From: CAZWKQ01 sp964634005
GTDB taxonomy: Bacteria; Bacteroidota; Bacteroidia; Bacteroidales; JACABE01
Direction: 5' to 3'
Assembly (NCBI GenBank): GCA_964634005.1
Contig: CAZWKQ010000006.1
Location: 81,432 to 145,431, forward strand
Length of the DNA: 64,000 bases
Part shown: positions 43,893 to 53,504 of the stretch, piece after piece
How positions within the stretch are numbered: position 1 is the first letter of the stretch
Layout of the letters: each line of letters starts with the position of its first letter
The notes under the pieces: generated by a model
Told to the model about the DNA's origin: nothing
Seen by the model: the letters and a program-made list of their open reading frames with translations, nothing else
Databases searched by the model: none
Made by a program: the position numbers and the translations under genes

Positions 43893-44681
43893 TTAAAATC
43901 TGACAATAAAATCTTGCTTACTGAGTTGTTTATCAAAAAAAACTATCCCCATTTTAAAAACGTCAATCGTTAGAGAAACCTCTTCCTTCTTTTTTATATA
44001 ATCCCAAGCATTTTCCATTTCTTTCGACCATTTTATATCATCAAAAACAAAAATACTTTTTTGATTATATTTCTTCAAACACATTTCGAAATACCTTACT
44101 GTTGAATCGTACTTATGATCGCCGTCAAACAAAACAAAATCTAATTTATCAATTGATTCTAAAACACTATTTAAATTATCGTTAAAACTACCGCAAATTG
44201 AATGAATATTTCTCAGTTTCAAATTCTCGAAATTTTCGTTTGCTTTATTATAAATCTCCTCACTGCCTTCGATTGTGAATATTTTAGAATTAGGGGAGGC
44301 AAACGCAAGATACGAAGTTGTAATGCCCAATGATGTTCCAAGTTCTAAAATATTTTCGGGCTTATGATTTTTTACCAATCTAAAGAGCAACTGTGCATAT
44401 TTTTTGGGCATTGTCGAATTTTTACAAATCTCCGAAATACTTCTTTTTTGAGAATTATTAACCCTACTACCTGCTCCCAGATCTTTCACATCAATCAATC
44501 TCTCATCTTTTGCCAACTTATTTCTAAGCTCATTTAAAACAATAAACTCATCATATTTTGTTTTATCATAAAATACATTTGTAATTAAATCGTACAAAAA
44601 TGGGGAATGTATTCCAAATTTTGTTTTAGACAAAATTCTATATTTCAAATATTTAATTATAAATCTTATTTTTTCTGTCAT
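43893..44681 (-). CDS. Class I SAM-dependent methyltransferase
   Basis: 262 residues. The Rossmann SAM-binding core is ENILELGTSLGITTSYLAFA, IFTIEGSEE and NIHSICGSFND, followed by DFVLFDGDHKYDSTVRYFEM, as in catechol-O-methyltransferase-like Methyltransf_24 proteins. An N-terminal helical region of about 80 residues precedes it (FGIHSPFLYDLI is a segment I associate with this Bacteroidetes subgroup). The substrate is not evident. A weak TACTTTTG -7 box may lie at 44696-44703 on the minus strand. Confidence 0.85.
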   Translation of the reverse strand: MTEKIRFIIKYLKYRILSKTKFGIHSPFLYDLITNVFYDKTKYDEFIVLNELRNKLAKDERLIDVKDLGAGSRVNNSQKRSISEICKNSTMPKKYAQLLFRLVKNHKPENILELGTSLGITTSYLAFASPNSKIFTIEGSEEIYNKANENFENLKLRNIHSICGSFNDNLNSVLESIDKLDFVLFDGDHKYDSTVRYFEMCLKKYNQKSIFVFDDIKWSKEMENAWDYIKKKEEVSLTIDVFKMGIVFFDKQLSKQDFIVRF

Positions 44682-44827
44682 TTTCTAATTTTCAACAAAA
44701 GTAGTTTAAAACAAATTAAAAATAATCTGTAATCATTAATAACTTTCAAATTAACATTAATAGCTTATTTAAAAATATGTTTATCAATACATTAATAAAT
44801 TTAATACTTCCATAATTTCCTAATCAT

Positions 44828-44858
44828 TTTGCTTAAAATCAAAAAATAACTAAGTTTG
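44828..44858 (+). promoter_or_regulatory. Bacteroidetes-type promoter
   Basis: TTTG at 44828-44831 and TAAGTTTG at 44851-44858 are separated by 19 bases, an exact match to the TTTG/TAnnTTTG consensus. It lies 18 bases before the ATG of the membrane-protein gene at 44877. Confidence 0.75.
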
Positions 44859-44876
44859 TAGCCTAAAGAATGTAAA

Positions 44877-45836
44877 ATGATAAGTAAATTTTTCAAGTCT
44901 GAATTTTATGTACAACTATTTGTCCTGCTAGTATCAACAATAATCTTTTATTTTATTAAATCGAGTGATATTCAAGAATATACAAAAAATATTCCCAATT
45001 CATTAATAAACATTTCTATTGAAAACAATATTTTAAAAGATATCATCAGTTATATTATAATCATTTTAAGCTCATTGTTAATACTAAGAATATTTACAAT
45101 AAACGATTTTACAAACAAAAAAAGTTTATTACCGGCATTCATATTTTGTTTTTCGGCCATAATACTAAAAAACAGCCCTTATTTTCAACAAATAATAATA
45201 ACAAACTTAATTTTGATATTCGCTTTTGGAGATATTTTAAAAATTTACAATAAAACTGATAGTTACGAAGAAATTTATAATAACAGCTTTCTATTATCAT
45301 TGTCGTCAATAATATATTTACCTTCAATATATTTTACAATAATTATTTGGCTTACTTTAATAGTTTTCAGGATTTTTAATTGGAGAGAATGGGTAATTTC
45401 AATAATTGGATTAATAACTCCATATTTTCTGGTTTTTGCATTTTTTTTCTTAACCGACAATTTAGATAAAAATTTATTAATTTTTAAATCGTTTTTTAAG
45501 GGAATAAATTTGGGACTAATAACATTACACACTAAAGAAAAAATCTTTATTTATATTTTTGTCGTTTTCTTTATCATTTCGTTTTTTTCGGTAATGAACA
45601 GATTTAGTGATAAAAATATATACTTCAGAAAGAAAATCACAATATTTTTAAATTTAACTGCTTTGTGTATAATAATTCTAATTTTAAGCATAACAGAATC
45701 TAAAGGTAATTTTTTATACATAACTACTTCATTTTCTTTATTTTTTACTTCTTATATCGATCAAATGAAAACTCGATGGCTAAGAGAAGTTTTTTTGGGT
45801 ATTTTGATACTTACATATATTACATTACTAATTTAA
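44877..45836 (+). CDS. Multi-spanning membrane protein (DUF6427-like)
   Basis: 319 residues with about eight hydrophobic segments and few charged ones between them. The start MISKFFKSEFYVQLFVLLV resembles the N-terminus of DUF6427 proteins of Bacteroidetes, mostly annotated only as membrane proteins. No catalytic motif is visible. Its neighbours are metabolic genes, and a strong promoter precedes it. Confidence 0.7.
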   Translation: MISKFFKSEFYVQLFVLLVSTIIFYFIKSSDIQEYTKNIPNSLINISIENNILKDIISYIIIILSSLLILRIFTINDFTNKKSLLPAFIFCFSAIILKNSPYFQQIIITNLILIFAFGDILKIYNKTDSYEEIYNNSFLLSLSSIIYLPSIYFTIIIWLTLIVFRIFNWREWVISIIGLITPYFLVFAFFFLTDNLDKNLLIFKSFFKGINLGLITLHTKEKIFIYIFVVFFIISFFSVMNRFSDKNIYFRKKITIFLNLTALCIIILILSITESKGNFLYITTSFSLFFTSYIDQMKTRWLREVFLGILILTYITLLI

Positions 45837-45864
45837 ATAAACTACTTAAAAATATTAAATAAAA

Positions 45865-46620
45865 ATGGATGCAATAGAAACAATTTTACAACATCGTTCG
45901 ATAAGAAAATACAAGAACGAACCGATAGATGAGGCTATAATTACAAAAATTTTGGAATCAGGAACACGTGCTTCTACAACCGGCAATATGCAAGTTTATA
46001 GTATTGTTGTTACAAAGGATATTTCAATTAGAGAACAACTTCTAAAATGTCATTTTGGCCAGAAAATGGTGATGGAAGCTCCGCTTCATTTAACATTCTG
46101 TGCCGATTTCAACAGATTTAACAAGTGGTGCTACGCAAGAAATGCCGATCCCGGATACAATAATTTTCTTTCATTTATGACATCTGCAATTGATGCATTA
46201 CTTGCGGCACAAAATGTTGCCATTGCTGCTGAATCATTCGGTTTAGGAATCTGTTATCTCGGAACTACTCTTTATATGGCTGATGAAATTTCGAAAATAC
46301 TGAAATTACCCAAAATGGTTGTACCAATTACATCAATAGTAGTAGGCTATCCCGACGAATCTCCCGAATTGACTGACAGATTGCCGTTAGAAGCCGTAAT
46401 TCACAATGAAACTTATCAAGACTATAATAATGAAAGAATTAACGAATTGTATTACGAGAAGGAAAATTCAGAATTAACAAAAAGACTTATTGAAGAAAAT
46501 AAACTTGAAAATTTGGCTCAAATATTCACTTACAAGCGATATACAAAAAAAGACAACGAATTTTTCAGCAATAAACTATTGAATTTCTTGGTGGAAACCG
46601 GTTATTTAGAAGAACAATAA
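45865..46620 (+). CDS. NADPH-dependent nitroreductase (NfsA/FRP-like)
   Basis: 251 residues. The nitroreductase family signs are ILQHRSIRKYKNEPID at the N-terminus (FMN-binding RSIRKY), the RASTTGNMQVYSIVV loop, the AAQNVAIAAESFGLGICYLGTT helix, and VGYPDESPE near residue 165. A C-terminal extension (about 195-251) matches the longer NfsA/FRP group rather than NfsB. It reduces flavins, nitro or quinone compounds with NADPH and bound FMN. The physiological substrate is unknown. Confidence 0.9.
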   Translation: MDAIETILQHRSIRKYKNEPIDEAIITKILESGTRASTTGNMQVYSIVVTKDISIREQLLKCHFGQKMVMEAPLHLTFCADFNRFNKWCYARNADPGYNNFLSFMTSAIDALLAAQNVAIAAESFGLGICYLGTTLYMADEISKILKLPKMVVPITSIVVGYPDESPELTDRLPLEAVIHNETYQDYNNERINELYYEKENSELTKRLIEENKLENLAQIFTYKRYTKKDNEFFSNKLLNFLVETGYLEEQ

Positions 46621-46681
46621 ATTAATTCAAAAAACTTAACATTTAATTTGCATATAGTTAATTTCATTTTAATTTTTTTTA

Positions 46682-46689
46682 TAAATTTG
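46682..46689 (+). promoter_or_regulatory. Candidate -7 promoter box (acylphosphatase)
   Basis: TAAATTTG matches TAnnTTTG, 20 bases before the acylphosphatase ATG. A suitable -33 box is not present. Confidence 0.4.
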
Positions 46690-46709
46690 CTCTTCAAAAA
46701 ACAATACTT

Positions 46710-46982
46710 ATGGTTAGGCATGTAAATTTAGTTGTTTCAGGCAAAGTGCAACATGTTGGGTTCAGATTCATGACCATGCAAGCTGCCTACAAGTACGGAG
46801 TATTTGGTTATGTCCGCAACAAAACCAATGGTTCAATTTACATCGAAGCTGAAGGAGAAGAAGAAAATTTAAACAAATTTATTGAATGGTGTAAAGTAGG
46901 CCCAGTTGGAGCCGAAATAGCCGAAGTAGATATTTCGGAAGGAGAAATAAAGAACTACACTTCCTTTGATATCAAAAAATAA
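46710..46982 (+). CDS. acyP: Acylphosphatase
   Basis: 90 residues, the normal length. SGKVQHVGFRF contains the phosphate-binding loop and catalytic Arg, and GYVRNKTNGSIYIEAEG the catalytic Asn of the ferredoxin-like acylphosphatase fold. It hydrolyses acyl phosphates such as acetyl phosphate or carbamoyl phosphate in the cytosol. It forms a single-gene unit bounded by a promoter box and a terminator. Confidence 0.95.
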   Translation: MVRHVNLVVSGKVQHVGFRFMTMQAAYKYGVFGYVRNKTNGSIYIEAEGEEENLNKFIEWCKVGPVGAEIAEVDISEGEIKNYTSFDIKK

Positions 46983-46992
46983 GCAACCTATT

Positions 46993-47025
46993 GGAATGTC
47001 TCTCTATTTGAGACATTCCGTTTTA
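46993..47025 (+). terminator. Rho-independent terminator after acylphosphatase
   Basis: Perfect 10-base arms GGAATGTCTC (46993-47002) and GAGACATTCC (47010-47019) enclose a 7-base loop. GTTTTAA follows, a modest T-tract. Confidence 0.8.
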
Positions 47026-47047
47026 ATTATTCTTATTTTGAATTGCT

Positions 47048-47995
47048 ATGATTAATACTGTTATTTCTACGAATTTCAATTTGCCCAAACAAAAAGGTTT
47101 TTATAGAGGCAAAGTAAGGGATGTTTATAATATTAACAACGAATACCTTTTGATGATAGCTACCGACAGAATTTCGGCTTTTGATGTAGTATTGCCAAAA
47201 GGGATACCTTTCAAAGGTCAGGTATTGAACCAAATAGCAGCTAAAGCATTAGACGATACTTCTGATATAGTTGAAAATTGGAAAATAGCAACTCCCGATC
47301 CAATGGTAACAGTGGGGCGTCTTTGCGAGCCGTTTAAAATTGAAATGGTTGTCAGAGGATATTTATCAGGTCACGCTTGGCGTGAATATAATTCCGGTAA
47401 AAGAACAATATGCGGAGTATCAATGCCCGATGGATTAAAAGAAAATGATAAATTTCCACATCCAATCATTACGCCAACTACTAAAGCCGAAGCCGGCCAT
47501 GATATAGATATTTCTAAAGAAGATATTATTGCTAAAGGTATAGTTTCAGAACAAGATTATGAATTACTCGAAAAGTACACTTTAGCATTATACGAAAGAG
47601 GCACATTTTTATCTGCTAAAAAAGGACTTATACTTGTGGACACTAAGTATGAATTTGGGAAACAAAACGACAAGATTTTTTTAATTGATGAAATTCATAC
47701 CCCGGATTCATCTCGCTATTTTTATTCTGAAGGCTATGAGGAAAGACAAAAGAAAGGGGAAAAACAAAAGCAACTTTCTAAAGAATTTGTAAGAGAATGG
47801 CTTATGCAAAACGGATTTCAAGGCCAAGATGGGCAAAAAATTCCGGAAATGACCGATGAGATTATTAATAAAATTTCTGAAAGATATATCGAACTTTTTG
47901 AAATTGTCTCGGGAGAAAAATTCATTAAATATCAAGAAACTAATATTCTTGAACGAATTGAAAATAATATACTTAACTTTATAAGCAGAATTTAA
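47048..47995 (+). CDS. purC: Phosphoribosylaminoimidazole-succinocarboxamide synthase
   Basis: 315 residues, the longer PurC type found in Bacteroidetes. GKVRDVYNI, ATDRISAFDVVLPKGIPFKG, VVRGYLSGHAWREYNSG, PTTKAEAGHD, LILVDTKYEFG, LIDEIHTPDSSRYF match the SAICAR synthase signatures, including the substrate-binding ATDRISAFD and DEIHTPDSSR. It joins aspartate to CAIR with ATP in purine synthesis. The gene lies 13 bases ahead of the LTA-synthase-like gene. Confidence 0.96.
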   Translation: MINTVISTNFNLPKQKGFYRGKVRDVYNINNEYLLMIATDRISAFDVVLPKGIPFKGQVLNQIAAKALDDTSDIVENWKIATPDPMVTVGRLCEPFKIEMVVRGYLSGHAWREYNSGKRTICGVSMPDGLKENDKFPHPIITPTTKAEAGHDIDISKEDIIAKGIVSEQDYELLEKYTLALYERGTFLSAKKGLILVDTKYEFGKQNDKIFLIDEIHTPDSSRYFYSEGYEERQKKGEKQKQLSKEFVREWLMQNGFQGQDGQKIPEMTDEIINKISERYIELFEIVSGEKFIKYQETNILERIENNILNFISRI

Positions 47996-48008
47996 CTATC
48001 AATAAGGC

Positions 48009-49982
48009 TTGATAAAAAAATTTCTTAAATATTTAAAATACATACCTCCTCATATTCTTTACATTATCAAAGTTTATCTTTTGGGGATACTTATTTTTTT
48101 CATATTCCGACTCATTTTGTTTTATACTGAGATAAATCAGATAAATGTTATAAACAACCCTTTCCCTTTGGTTTTGAAAGCTTTTTATATGGGATGGCGT
48201 TTCGATACCGTTATTTCATGTTATATTATTTTTCTGCCTTTCTTAATATTTTCTATTCTAAGTTTTTTGGGGTTATACTCTAAAATTATTTTAAATGTAA
48301 CAAAATATATAATTATCAGTTTATTCTCTCTGGCTTTTTTTATTTGTGCAGTTGATATTCCCTTTTTTAATTATTATTTCTCACGCTTGAATGTTATAAT
48401 TTTCAGTTGGACAAAAAATGCTTCATTTGGCTTCAAAATGGTTATTCAAGAAAAAACATACTTAGTTTACTTTTTTATCTTCATAGTTTTAAACATTATA
48501 TATATTGCTATTTTTAGACTCATCAAAATTGAACCTTTTAAAAAAGGCAACGGCATAAGTAACCGTATTTTTCATTTATTTCTTTCAATAATTGTTTTAG
48601 GAGTTATATTCATAGGAATAAGAGGCAGAATTGAAAAGAAATCCCCAATAAGAGTGGGAACAGCATATTTCTCAAACTATTCTTTTATTAATCAACTTGG
48701 ACTGAATCCGGTTTTTACTTTAGTTCAAAGCTTTATTGAAAGTAAAAATGAGGTAAATAATCAAATTAAACTTATTGATGATAGAGAAGCAATAAAACTC
48801 GTAAATAGTTATTTAAAAATAAATAATTCGGAAATTCCTTTTGTAAGAGATATTAAACCTAACTGTACTCAAATTAAGCCCAATATTGTATTGATACTTA
48901 TGGAAAGTATGTCAGCAAAAAAAATGAAGCGATACGGGAATGATTTAAATATCACTCCATTTTTAGACAGTATTTCCCAATTGGGTTATAATTTCGAGCA
49001 ATGCTATTCTGCTGGCATACATACATTTAATGGGATTTATTCAACTTTATTTTCATATCCTTCTATCCTGAAGAAGCACACAATGAATTTGACCGAAATC
49101 CCCCAATATACAGGTTTTGCAAGCACATTATCCGATTTAGGATACAATACTATTTATTTTACAACACATGATGAACAATTTGATAATGTCTCGGGGTTTC
49201 TTCATGCAAACGGGTTTAAAAAAATTATTTCCCAGAAAGATTATCCTTCAAAAGCAATACTTAGTACACTTGGAGTCCCCGATCATTATATGTTTGAATT
49301 TTCTTTACCTGAGCTAAATAATTTGGCAAAAGAAAATAAACCTTTTTTCTCTGTATTTCTTACATCAAGCGACCATGGTCCTTATATTGTTCCTGATGAT
49401 ATTCCATTTAAACCTAAAAATAAAGATATTAAAAATGCCATAGTTGAATATGCCGACTGGTCGTTAAAACACTTTATGGTTCTATGTTCAAATGAAAAAT
49501 GGTTTTCAAATACAATTTTTATTTTTACGGCTGATCATGGAAGTATTTTTGACAATAGTATTTATGATATACCTTTATCGTATAACCATATTCCTTTTAT
49601 TATATACTCTCCGGAAATAATAAAATCGCCAAAAAGTATAGATACTCCTTGTGGTCAAATTGATATTTTCCCTACTTTAATGGGTATTTTAGGAATAAAA
49701 TACATAAATAATACTGCAGGCGTTGATGTTTTTAATGAACCAAGACCTTTTATGTATTTCTGTGCTGACGATAAAATTGGTTGTATTGATAACCAATACT
49801 TTTACTTATACCGAGTAGTTAATAATACTGAAAGTTTATACAAATGGAAAGATAACGATACAAAAGACTACATTAATGAATTAAAAGCCAAAAGCGACAG
49901 TATGAAAAAATACAGTTTCAGTATGTTACAAGCCTCTCAATGGATGATTAACAACAAAAAAACCGGAAAAATATTAAAGTAA
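48009..49982 (+). CDS. LTA synthase/phosphoglycerol transferase-like sulfatase-fold membrane protein
   Basis: 657 residues starting at TTG 48009; a stop lies two codons upstream and no ATG is closer. Five N-terminal spans (about 16-200) precede an extracytoplasmic alkaline-phosphatase-like domain. The domain contains ILMESMSAKKMKRYG (metal Glu), T339 in GIHTFNGIYST as the predicted nucleophile, TTHDEQFDN, and FIFTADHGS (metal Asp/His). It resembles LtaS and phosphoethanolamine/phosphoglycerol transferases. In a Gram-negative it may modify surface glycans or lipids. The donor is unknown. Confidence 0.88.
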   Translation: MIKKFLKYLKYIPPHILYIIKVYLLGILIFFIFRLILFYTEINQINVINNPFPLVLKAFYMGWRFDTVISCYIIFLPFLIFSILSFLGLYSKIILNVTKYIIISLFSLAFFICAVDIPFFNYYFSRLNVIIFSWTKNASFGFKMVIQEKTYLVYFFIFIVLNIIYIAIFRLIKIEPFKKGNGISNRIFHLFLSIIVLGVIFIGIRGRIEKKSPIRVGTAYFSNYSFINQLGLNPVFTLVQSFIESKNEVNNQIKLIDDREAIKLVNSYLKINNSEIPFVRDIKPNCTQIKPNIVLILMESMSAKKMKRYGNDLNITPFLDSISQLGYNFEQCYSAGIHTFNGIYSTLFSYPSILKKHTMNLTEIPQYTGFASTLSDLGYNTIYFTTHDEQFDNVSGFLHANGFKKIISQKDYPSKAILSTLGVPDHYMFEFSLPELNNLAKENKPFFSVFLTSSDHGPYIVPDDIPFKPKNKDIKNAIVEYADWSLKHFMVLCSNEKWFSNTIFIFTADHGSIFDNSIYDIPLSYNHIPFIIYSPEIIKSPKSIDTPCGQIDIFPTLMGILGIKYINNTAGVDVFNEPRPFMYFCADDKIGCIDNQYFYLYRVVNNTESLYKWKDNDTKDYINELKAKSDSMKKYSFSMLQASQWMINNKKTGKILK

Positions 49983-49991
49983 TTTTTTGTA

Positions 49992-50993
49992 TTACAAGTT
50001 GTTGATGTCAGCAGTATCATTAAAGATTTTTTCCATGTCTTCGGTAAATAATGAAAAATAATCCTCGTAACCTTTTAATGGAATTTTAATTGAATATACT
50101 TTCTTTTCTTTATTGGTAAGTTGTTTACTCCTCAACCAAGGGTTAAAATCTTTGAGAATTTTATAACTTACATTATTATACAAAGCAAAATCTACAAGAT
50201 TGGTAATACTTGTATCGACGCTGACAGTTTTGTATGGGATAGGAGAATATAAATCTTTTATTCTTAAGTAGAACCCATATTTTGTAGGTCTTTTATGAAT
50301 AAGTTTTATAGCAAGAATACGGTATAAATATCTGGAAGTTTCATCATTTAAAAATAAGTCGTAATAATTGTCTTTCTTCTGATATTCGGCAGAGCGTTTT
50401 AATCCGAATTCTCCCATATTATAAGCCGCAGCTGCTAATGTCCAGTTATTATTAAGATAATTATAATTGGATTTTAAATATTTACATGCAGCATCGGTTG
50501 CTTTTTCTAAATCGTACCTTTGATCTACTTCTTCATTTATTTCGAGACCGTATTTTTGTCCAGTTGCTTTTACAAATTGCCAAAAGCCGGCAGCATTTGC
50601 AGGTGAAACTACGTTTAAAAAACTACTTTCTATTAGAGCAAGATATTTAAAATCATCGGGAATTCCATTTTTCTTTAAAATGGGTTCAATTATAGGAAAC
50701 CAACGATATGCTCTTTTAAGCATCAACATAGTATTTGAATGCCAAAAAGTATTTACAAGCAACTCTCGTTCGAGCCCTTCTCTGACATAATAAATATTTA
50801 ACGGAACATTTTCGCCACAAAAATCAAGTTTTGACGGAATTTCGGCTGAAAATACTTTGTTATATTTTTGAAATGCTTTATAATAAATTTCATCAGTATT
50901 TTTTTCAATCATTCTTGAGAAAATCAATTGCTTGCCCAATATCAAAGCAGCGGCAATTGATAAAACTACAAAAAGTATTTTCCTATAATTCAT
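49992..50993 (-). CDS. Membrane-anchored lytic transglycosylase (SLT, MltD-like)
   Basis: 333 residues. A signal/anchor segment occupies 5-25. The SLT domain has the catalytic E122 (LALIESSF), PANAAGFWQFVKATGQKYGLE, QRYDLEKATDAACKYLKSNY and NWTLAAAAYNMGEFGLKR. It cleaves peptidoglycan glycan strands with 1,6-anhydro-MurNAc formation at the periplasmic side. No LysM repeats follow, unlike many MltD proteins, so it is a shorter form. It lies 18 bases downstream of rfbC on the same strand. Confidence 0.9.
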   Translation of the reverse strand: MNYRKILFVVLSIAAALILGKQLIFSRMIEKNTDEIYYKAFQKYNKVFSAEIPSKLDFCGENVPLNIYYVREGLERELLVNTFWHSNTMLMLKRAYRWFPIIEPILKKNGIPDDFKYLALIESSFLNVVSPANAAGFWQFVKATGQKYGLEINEEVDQRYDLEKATDAACKYLKSNYNYLNNNWTLAAAAYNMGEFGLKRSAEYQKKDNYYDLFLNDETSRYLYRILAIKLIHKRPTKYGFYLRIKDLYSPIPYKTVSVDTSITNLVDFALYNNVSYKILKDFNPWLRSKQLTNKEKKVYSIKIPLKGYEDYFSLFTEDMEKIFNDTADINNL

Positions 50994-51011
50994 AACTTTG
51001 TTTATCTATCT

Positions 51012-51554
51012 TTAAAAAGGGCTGATAAAGTCTTTAAACAATGGTGCATTATTGTCTTTTTCGGATAAAATCGGCGATTCAACACCCCAATCAATAGCAA
51101 GCTGACTGTCGCACCACAAAATAGATCCTTCTGAATCTTTGTTATAAAAATTAGTGCATTTGTATGAAAATATAGTATTATCTTCGAGAGTAACAAAACC
51201 ATGAGCAAAGCCTTCGGGTATCCATAGCATAGTTTTATTATCCTGGTTTAGTTCAATAGCAAAGTACTTACCATAAGTTGGAGATTTAGAACGAATATCA
51301 ACAGCAACGTCCAAAACGCTTCCGGTGATTACCCTTACCAACTTTCCCTGAGCAAAAGGCGGTTTTTGAAAATGCAACCCCCTTAAAACTCCTTTTTGAG
51401 ATTTAGATTCATTGTCCTGAACAAAGTTACTTTTAATACCTTTTTCTGAAAATTTATTCAAATTATATGATTCAAAAAAGTATCCTCTGTTATCTTTAAA
51501 AACATTGGGCTGAATTACAAATAAATCAGGAATGGGAGTTGCTATTATTTCCAT
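51012..51554 (-). CDS. rfbC: dTDP-4-dehydrorhamnose 3,5-epimerase
   Basis: 180 residues, the usual length. FVQDNESKSQKGVLRGLHFQ and QGKLVRVITGSVLDVAVDIR hold the active-site His and substrate-binding residues, and WIPEGFAHGFVTLED the later family motif. It makes dTDP-4-keto-L-rhamnose for surface polysaccharides. rfbA, rfbB and rfbD are not in the window, but glycosyltransferases that could use its product are at 1-11221. Confidence 0.95.
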   Translation of the reverse strand: MEIIATPIPDLFVIQPNVFKDNRGYFFESYNLNKFSEKGIKSNFVQDNESKSQKGVLRGLHFQKPPFAQGKLVRVITGSVLDVAVDIRSKSPTYGKYFAIELNQDNKTMLWIPEGFAHGFVTLEDNTIFSYKCTNFYNKDSEGSILWCDSQLAIDWGVESPILSEKDNNAPLFKDFISPF

Positions 51555-51568
51555 AAATTTATAAATTT

Positions 51569-52804
51569 TTATGCCACTTTCAATTTTGTTATATTGCTTT
51601 TTTCGATTTTATCTTTGGCATACTTTAATGTTATTGTATGCTTACTTACAGAATCAGATGATGGAAGTTCAAACATAGCATCAGTCATGATTGTTTCGAT
51701 TATTGAACGTAATCCTCTAGCGCCTAATTTAAATTCAACAGCTTTATCAACAATATAATCAAGGACTTTTTCTTCAAAAACCAAATCAATATTGTCGATT
51801 TTAAATAGCTTTTGATATTGCTTTACAAGGGCATTTTTAGGTTCGGTCAAAATACGTCTTAATGCTTTTTTATCAAGAGGATTTAAACTTGTTAAAACAG
51901 GGAAACGGCCTACTATTTCCGGAATCATTCCAAAACTCTTAATATCTTGTGGAGCAACATATTGCAAAAGATTTTCCTTGTCGATTTTATCGGTTTCTTT
52001 TGCAGCATTATATCCAATAGTATTAGCTTTCATCCTCGATGCAATTTTCTTTTCAATTCCATCGAAAGCACCACCGGCAATAAATAGAATATTTTGAGTA
52101 TTAACACTTATCATTTTTTGTTCAGGATGTTTTCTGCCTCCTTGAGGAGGGACATTAACATAAGCTCCTTCAAGGAGTTTTAGTAATGCCTGCTGTACTC
52201 CTTCGCCAGAAACATCTCTCGTAATTGATGGGTTATCGCTTTTACGTGCAATTTTATCAATTTCGTCAATAAAAATAATACCTCTTTCGGCAGCTTCAAC
52301 ATTATAATCTGCAGCCTGTAAAAGGCGAGTTAAAATACTTTCAACATCTTCACCAACATAACCTGCTTCGGTTAAAACTGTTGCATCAGCTATACAAAAC
52401 GGTACATTAAGAAGTTTTGCTATAGTTCTTGCCAAAAGAGTTTTTCCTGTACCTGTTTCACCAACTAAAATAATGTTTGATTTTTCAATTTCAACATCAT
52501 CTTCATTAGTTTTCTTTTGCCCAATACGTTTAAAATGATTGTAAACAGCTACCGATAATACTTTCTTTGCTTCATCCTGACCAATAACGTACTGATCGAG
52601 GTAATTTTTTATTTCTATCGGTTTATATATTTTTAATTTAGAAAACTGTTCGTGTTTTTTCTGCGGTAACTCTTCATCGAGTATCGATTTAGCCTGTATA
52701 ACGCAATAATCGCAAATATGAGCATCTAATCCCGAGATAAGCAAATTTGTTTTATCTTTAGTTCTTCCACAGAACGAACATCTTTCAAAAGTGTTTTTTG
52801 CCAT
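51569..52804 (-). CDS. clpX: ATP-dependent Clp protease ATP-binding subunit ClpX
   Basis: 411 residues. The N-terminal zinc-binding domain uses C9, C12, C31 and C34. The AAA+ core has Walker A GETGTGKT, Walker B IIFIDEIDKIARK, the sensor/Arg region GLIP-type FGMIPEIVGRFPV and the final GARGLRSIIE. It unfolds substrates and feeds them to ClpP. It lies 12 bases downstream of clpP, in the order tig-clpP-clpX. Confidence 0.97.
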   Translation of the reverse strand: MAKNTFERCSFCGRTKDKTNLLISGLDAHICDYCVIQAKSILDEELPQKKHEQFSKLKIYKPIEIKNYLDQYVIGQDEAKKVLSVAVYNHFKRIGQKKTNEDDVEIEKSNIILVGETGTGKTLLARTIAKLLNVPFCIADATVLTEAGYVGEDVESILTRLLQAADYNVEAAERGIIFIDEIDKIARKSDNPSITRDVSGEGVQQALLKLLEGAYVNVPPQGGRKHPEQKMISVNTQNILFIAGGAFDGIEKKIASRMKANTIGYNAAKETDKIDKENLLQYVAPQDIKSFGMIPEIVGRFPVLTSLNPLDKKALRRILTEPKNALVKQYQKLFKIDNIDLVFEEKVLDYIVDKAVEFKLGARGLRSIIETIMTDAMFELPSSDSVSKHTITLKYAKDKIEKSNITKLKVA

Positions 52805-52816
52805 TACAAAATATAA

Positions 52817-53494
52817 TTATTTTTTCTTATTTCTTGTTAGAACCTCGTCTATCATACCGTATTCTTTAGCTTCCTCGGATGTCATCCAGTAGTCGCGGTC
52901 GGCATCCTGCCATATTTTTTCATACGGTTGATTTGAATGCGAAGCAATTATTTCGTAAAGTTCTTTTTTTAATTTTTGAATTTCACGTGCAGTTATTTCA
53001 ATATCGGATGCTTGACCTTCGGCTCCACCCATAGGTTGATGAATAAGGATTCTTGAATGCTTTAATGCCGTACGCTTACCCGCTGTTCCGGCACAAAGCA
53101 ACACTGCTCCCATCGAAGCAGCCATACCTGTGCATATTGTTGCTACATCGGGCGAAATATACTGCATTGTATCGTATATACCCAAACCTGCATATACCGA
53201 ACCGCCCGGGGTGTTTAAATATATTTGAATATCTTTTGAAGAATCAACAGATTCTAAAAAAAGCAACTGAGCCTGAATAATATTTGCCACAGTATCGTCA
53301 ATAGGCACACCCAGAAATATTATCCTATCCATCATTAATCTCGAAAAAACATCCATTGAAGCTACATTCAGTTGACGTTCTTCAATAATAGTGGGCGAAA
53401 TATAACCGTTAACAGCAGAAATATATTTATCGTATGTTAAGCTATTTATTCCGATATGCTTTATAGCATATTTCCTAAATTCATTGTTTTCCAT
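52817..53494 (-). CDS. clpP: ATP-dependent Clp protease proteolytic subunit ClpP
   Basis: 225 residues from ATG 53494 (MENNEFRKYA), which leaves a 10-base gap after tig; ATGs at 53515 and 53527 would overlap tig. Catalytic S127 (GMAASMGAVL) and H152 (LIHQPMGG) are present, with the acid Asp supplied later in RDYWMTSEEAKEYGMIDEV. It lacks the E. coli propeptide. It forms the 14-mer protease chamber with ClpX. Confidence 0.96.
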   Translation of the reverse strand: MENNEFRKYAIKHIGINSLTYDKYISAVNGYISPTIIEERQLNVASMDVFSRLMMDRIIFLGVPIDDTVANIIQAQLLFLESVDSSKDIQIYLNTPGGSVYAGLGIYDTMQYISPDVATICTGMAASMGAVLLCAGTAGKRTALKHSRILIHQPMGGAEGQASDIEITAREIQKLKKELYEIIASHSNQPYEKIWQDADRDYWMTSEEAKEYGMIDEVLTRNKKK

Positions 53495-53504
53495 ATTTTT
53501 GAAA

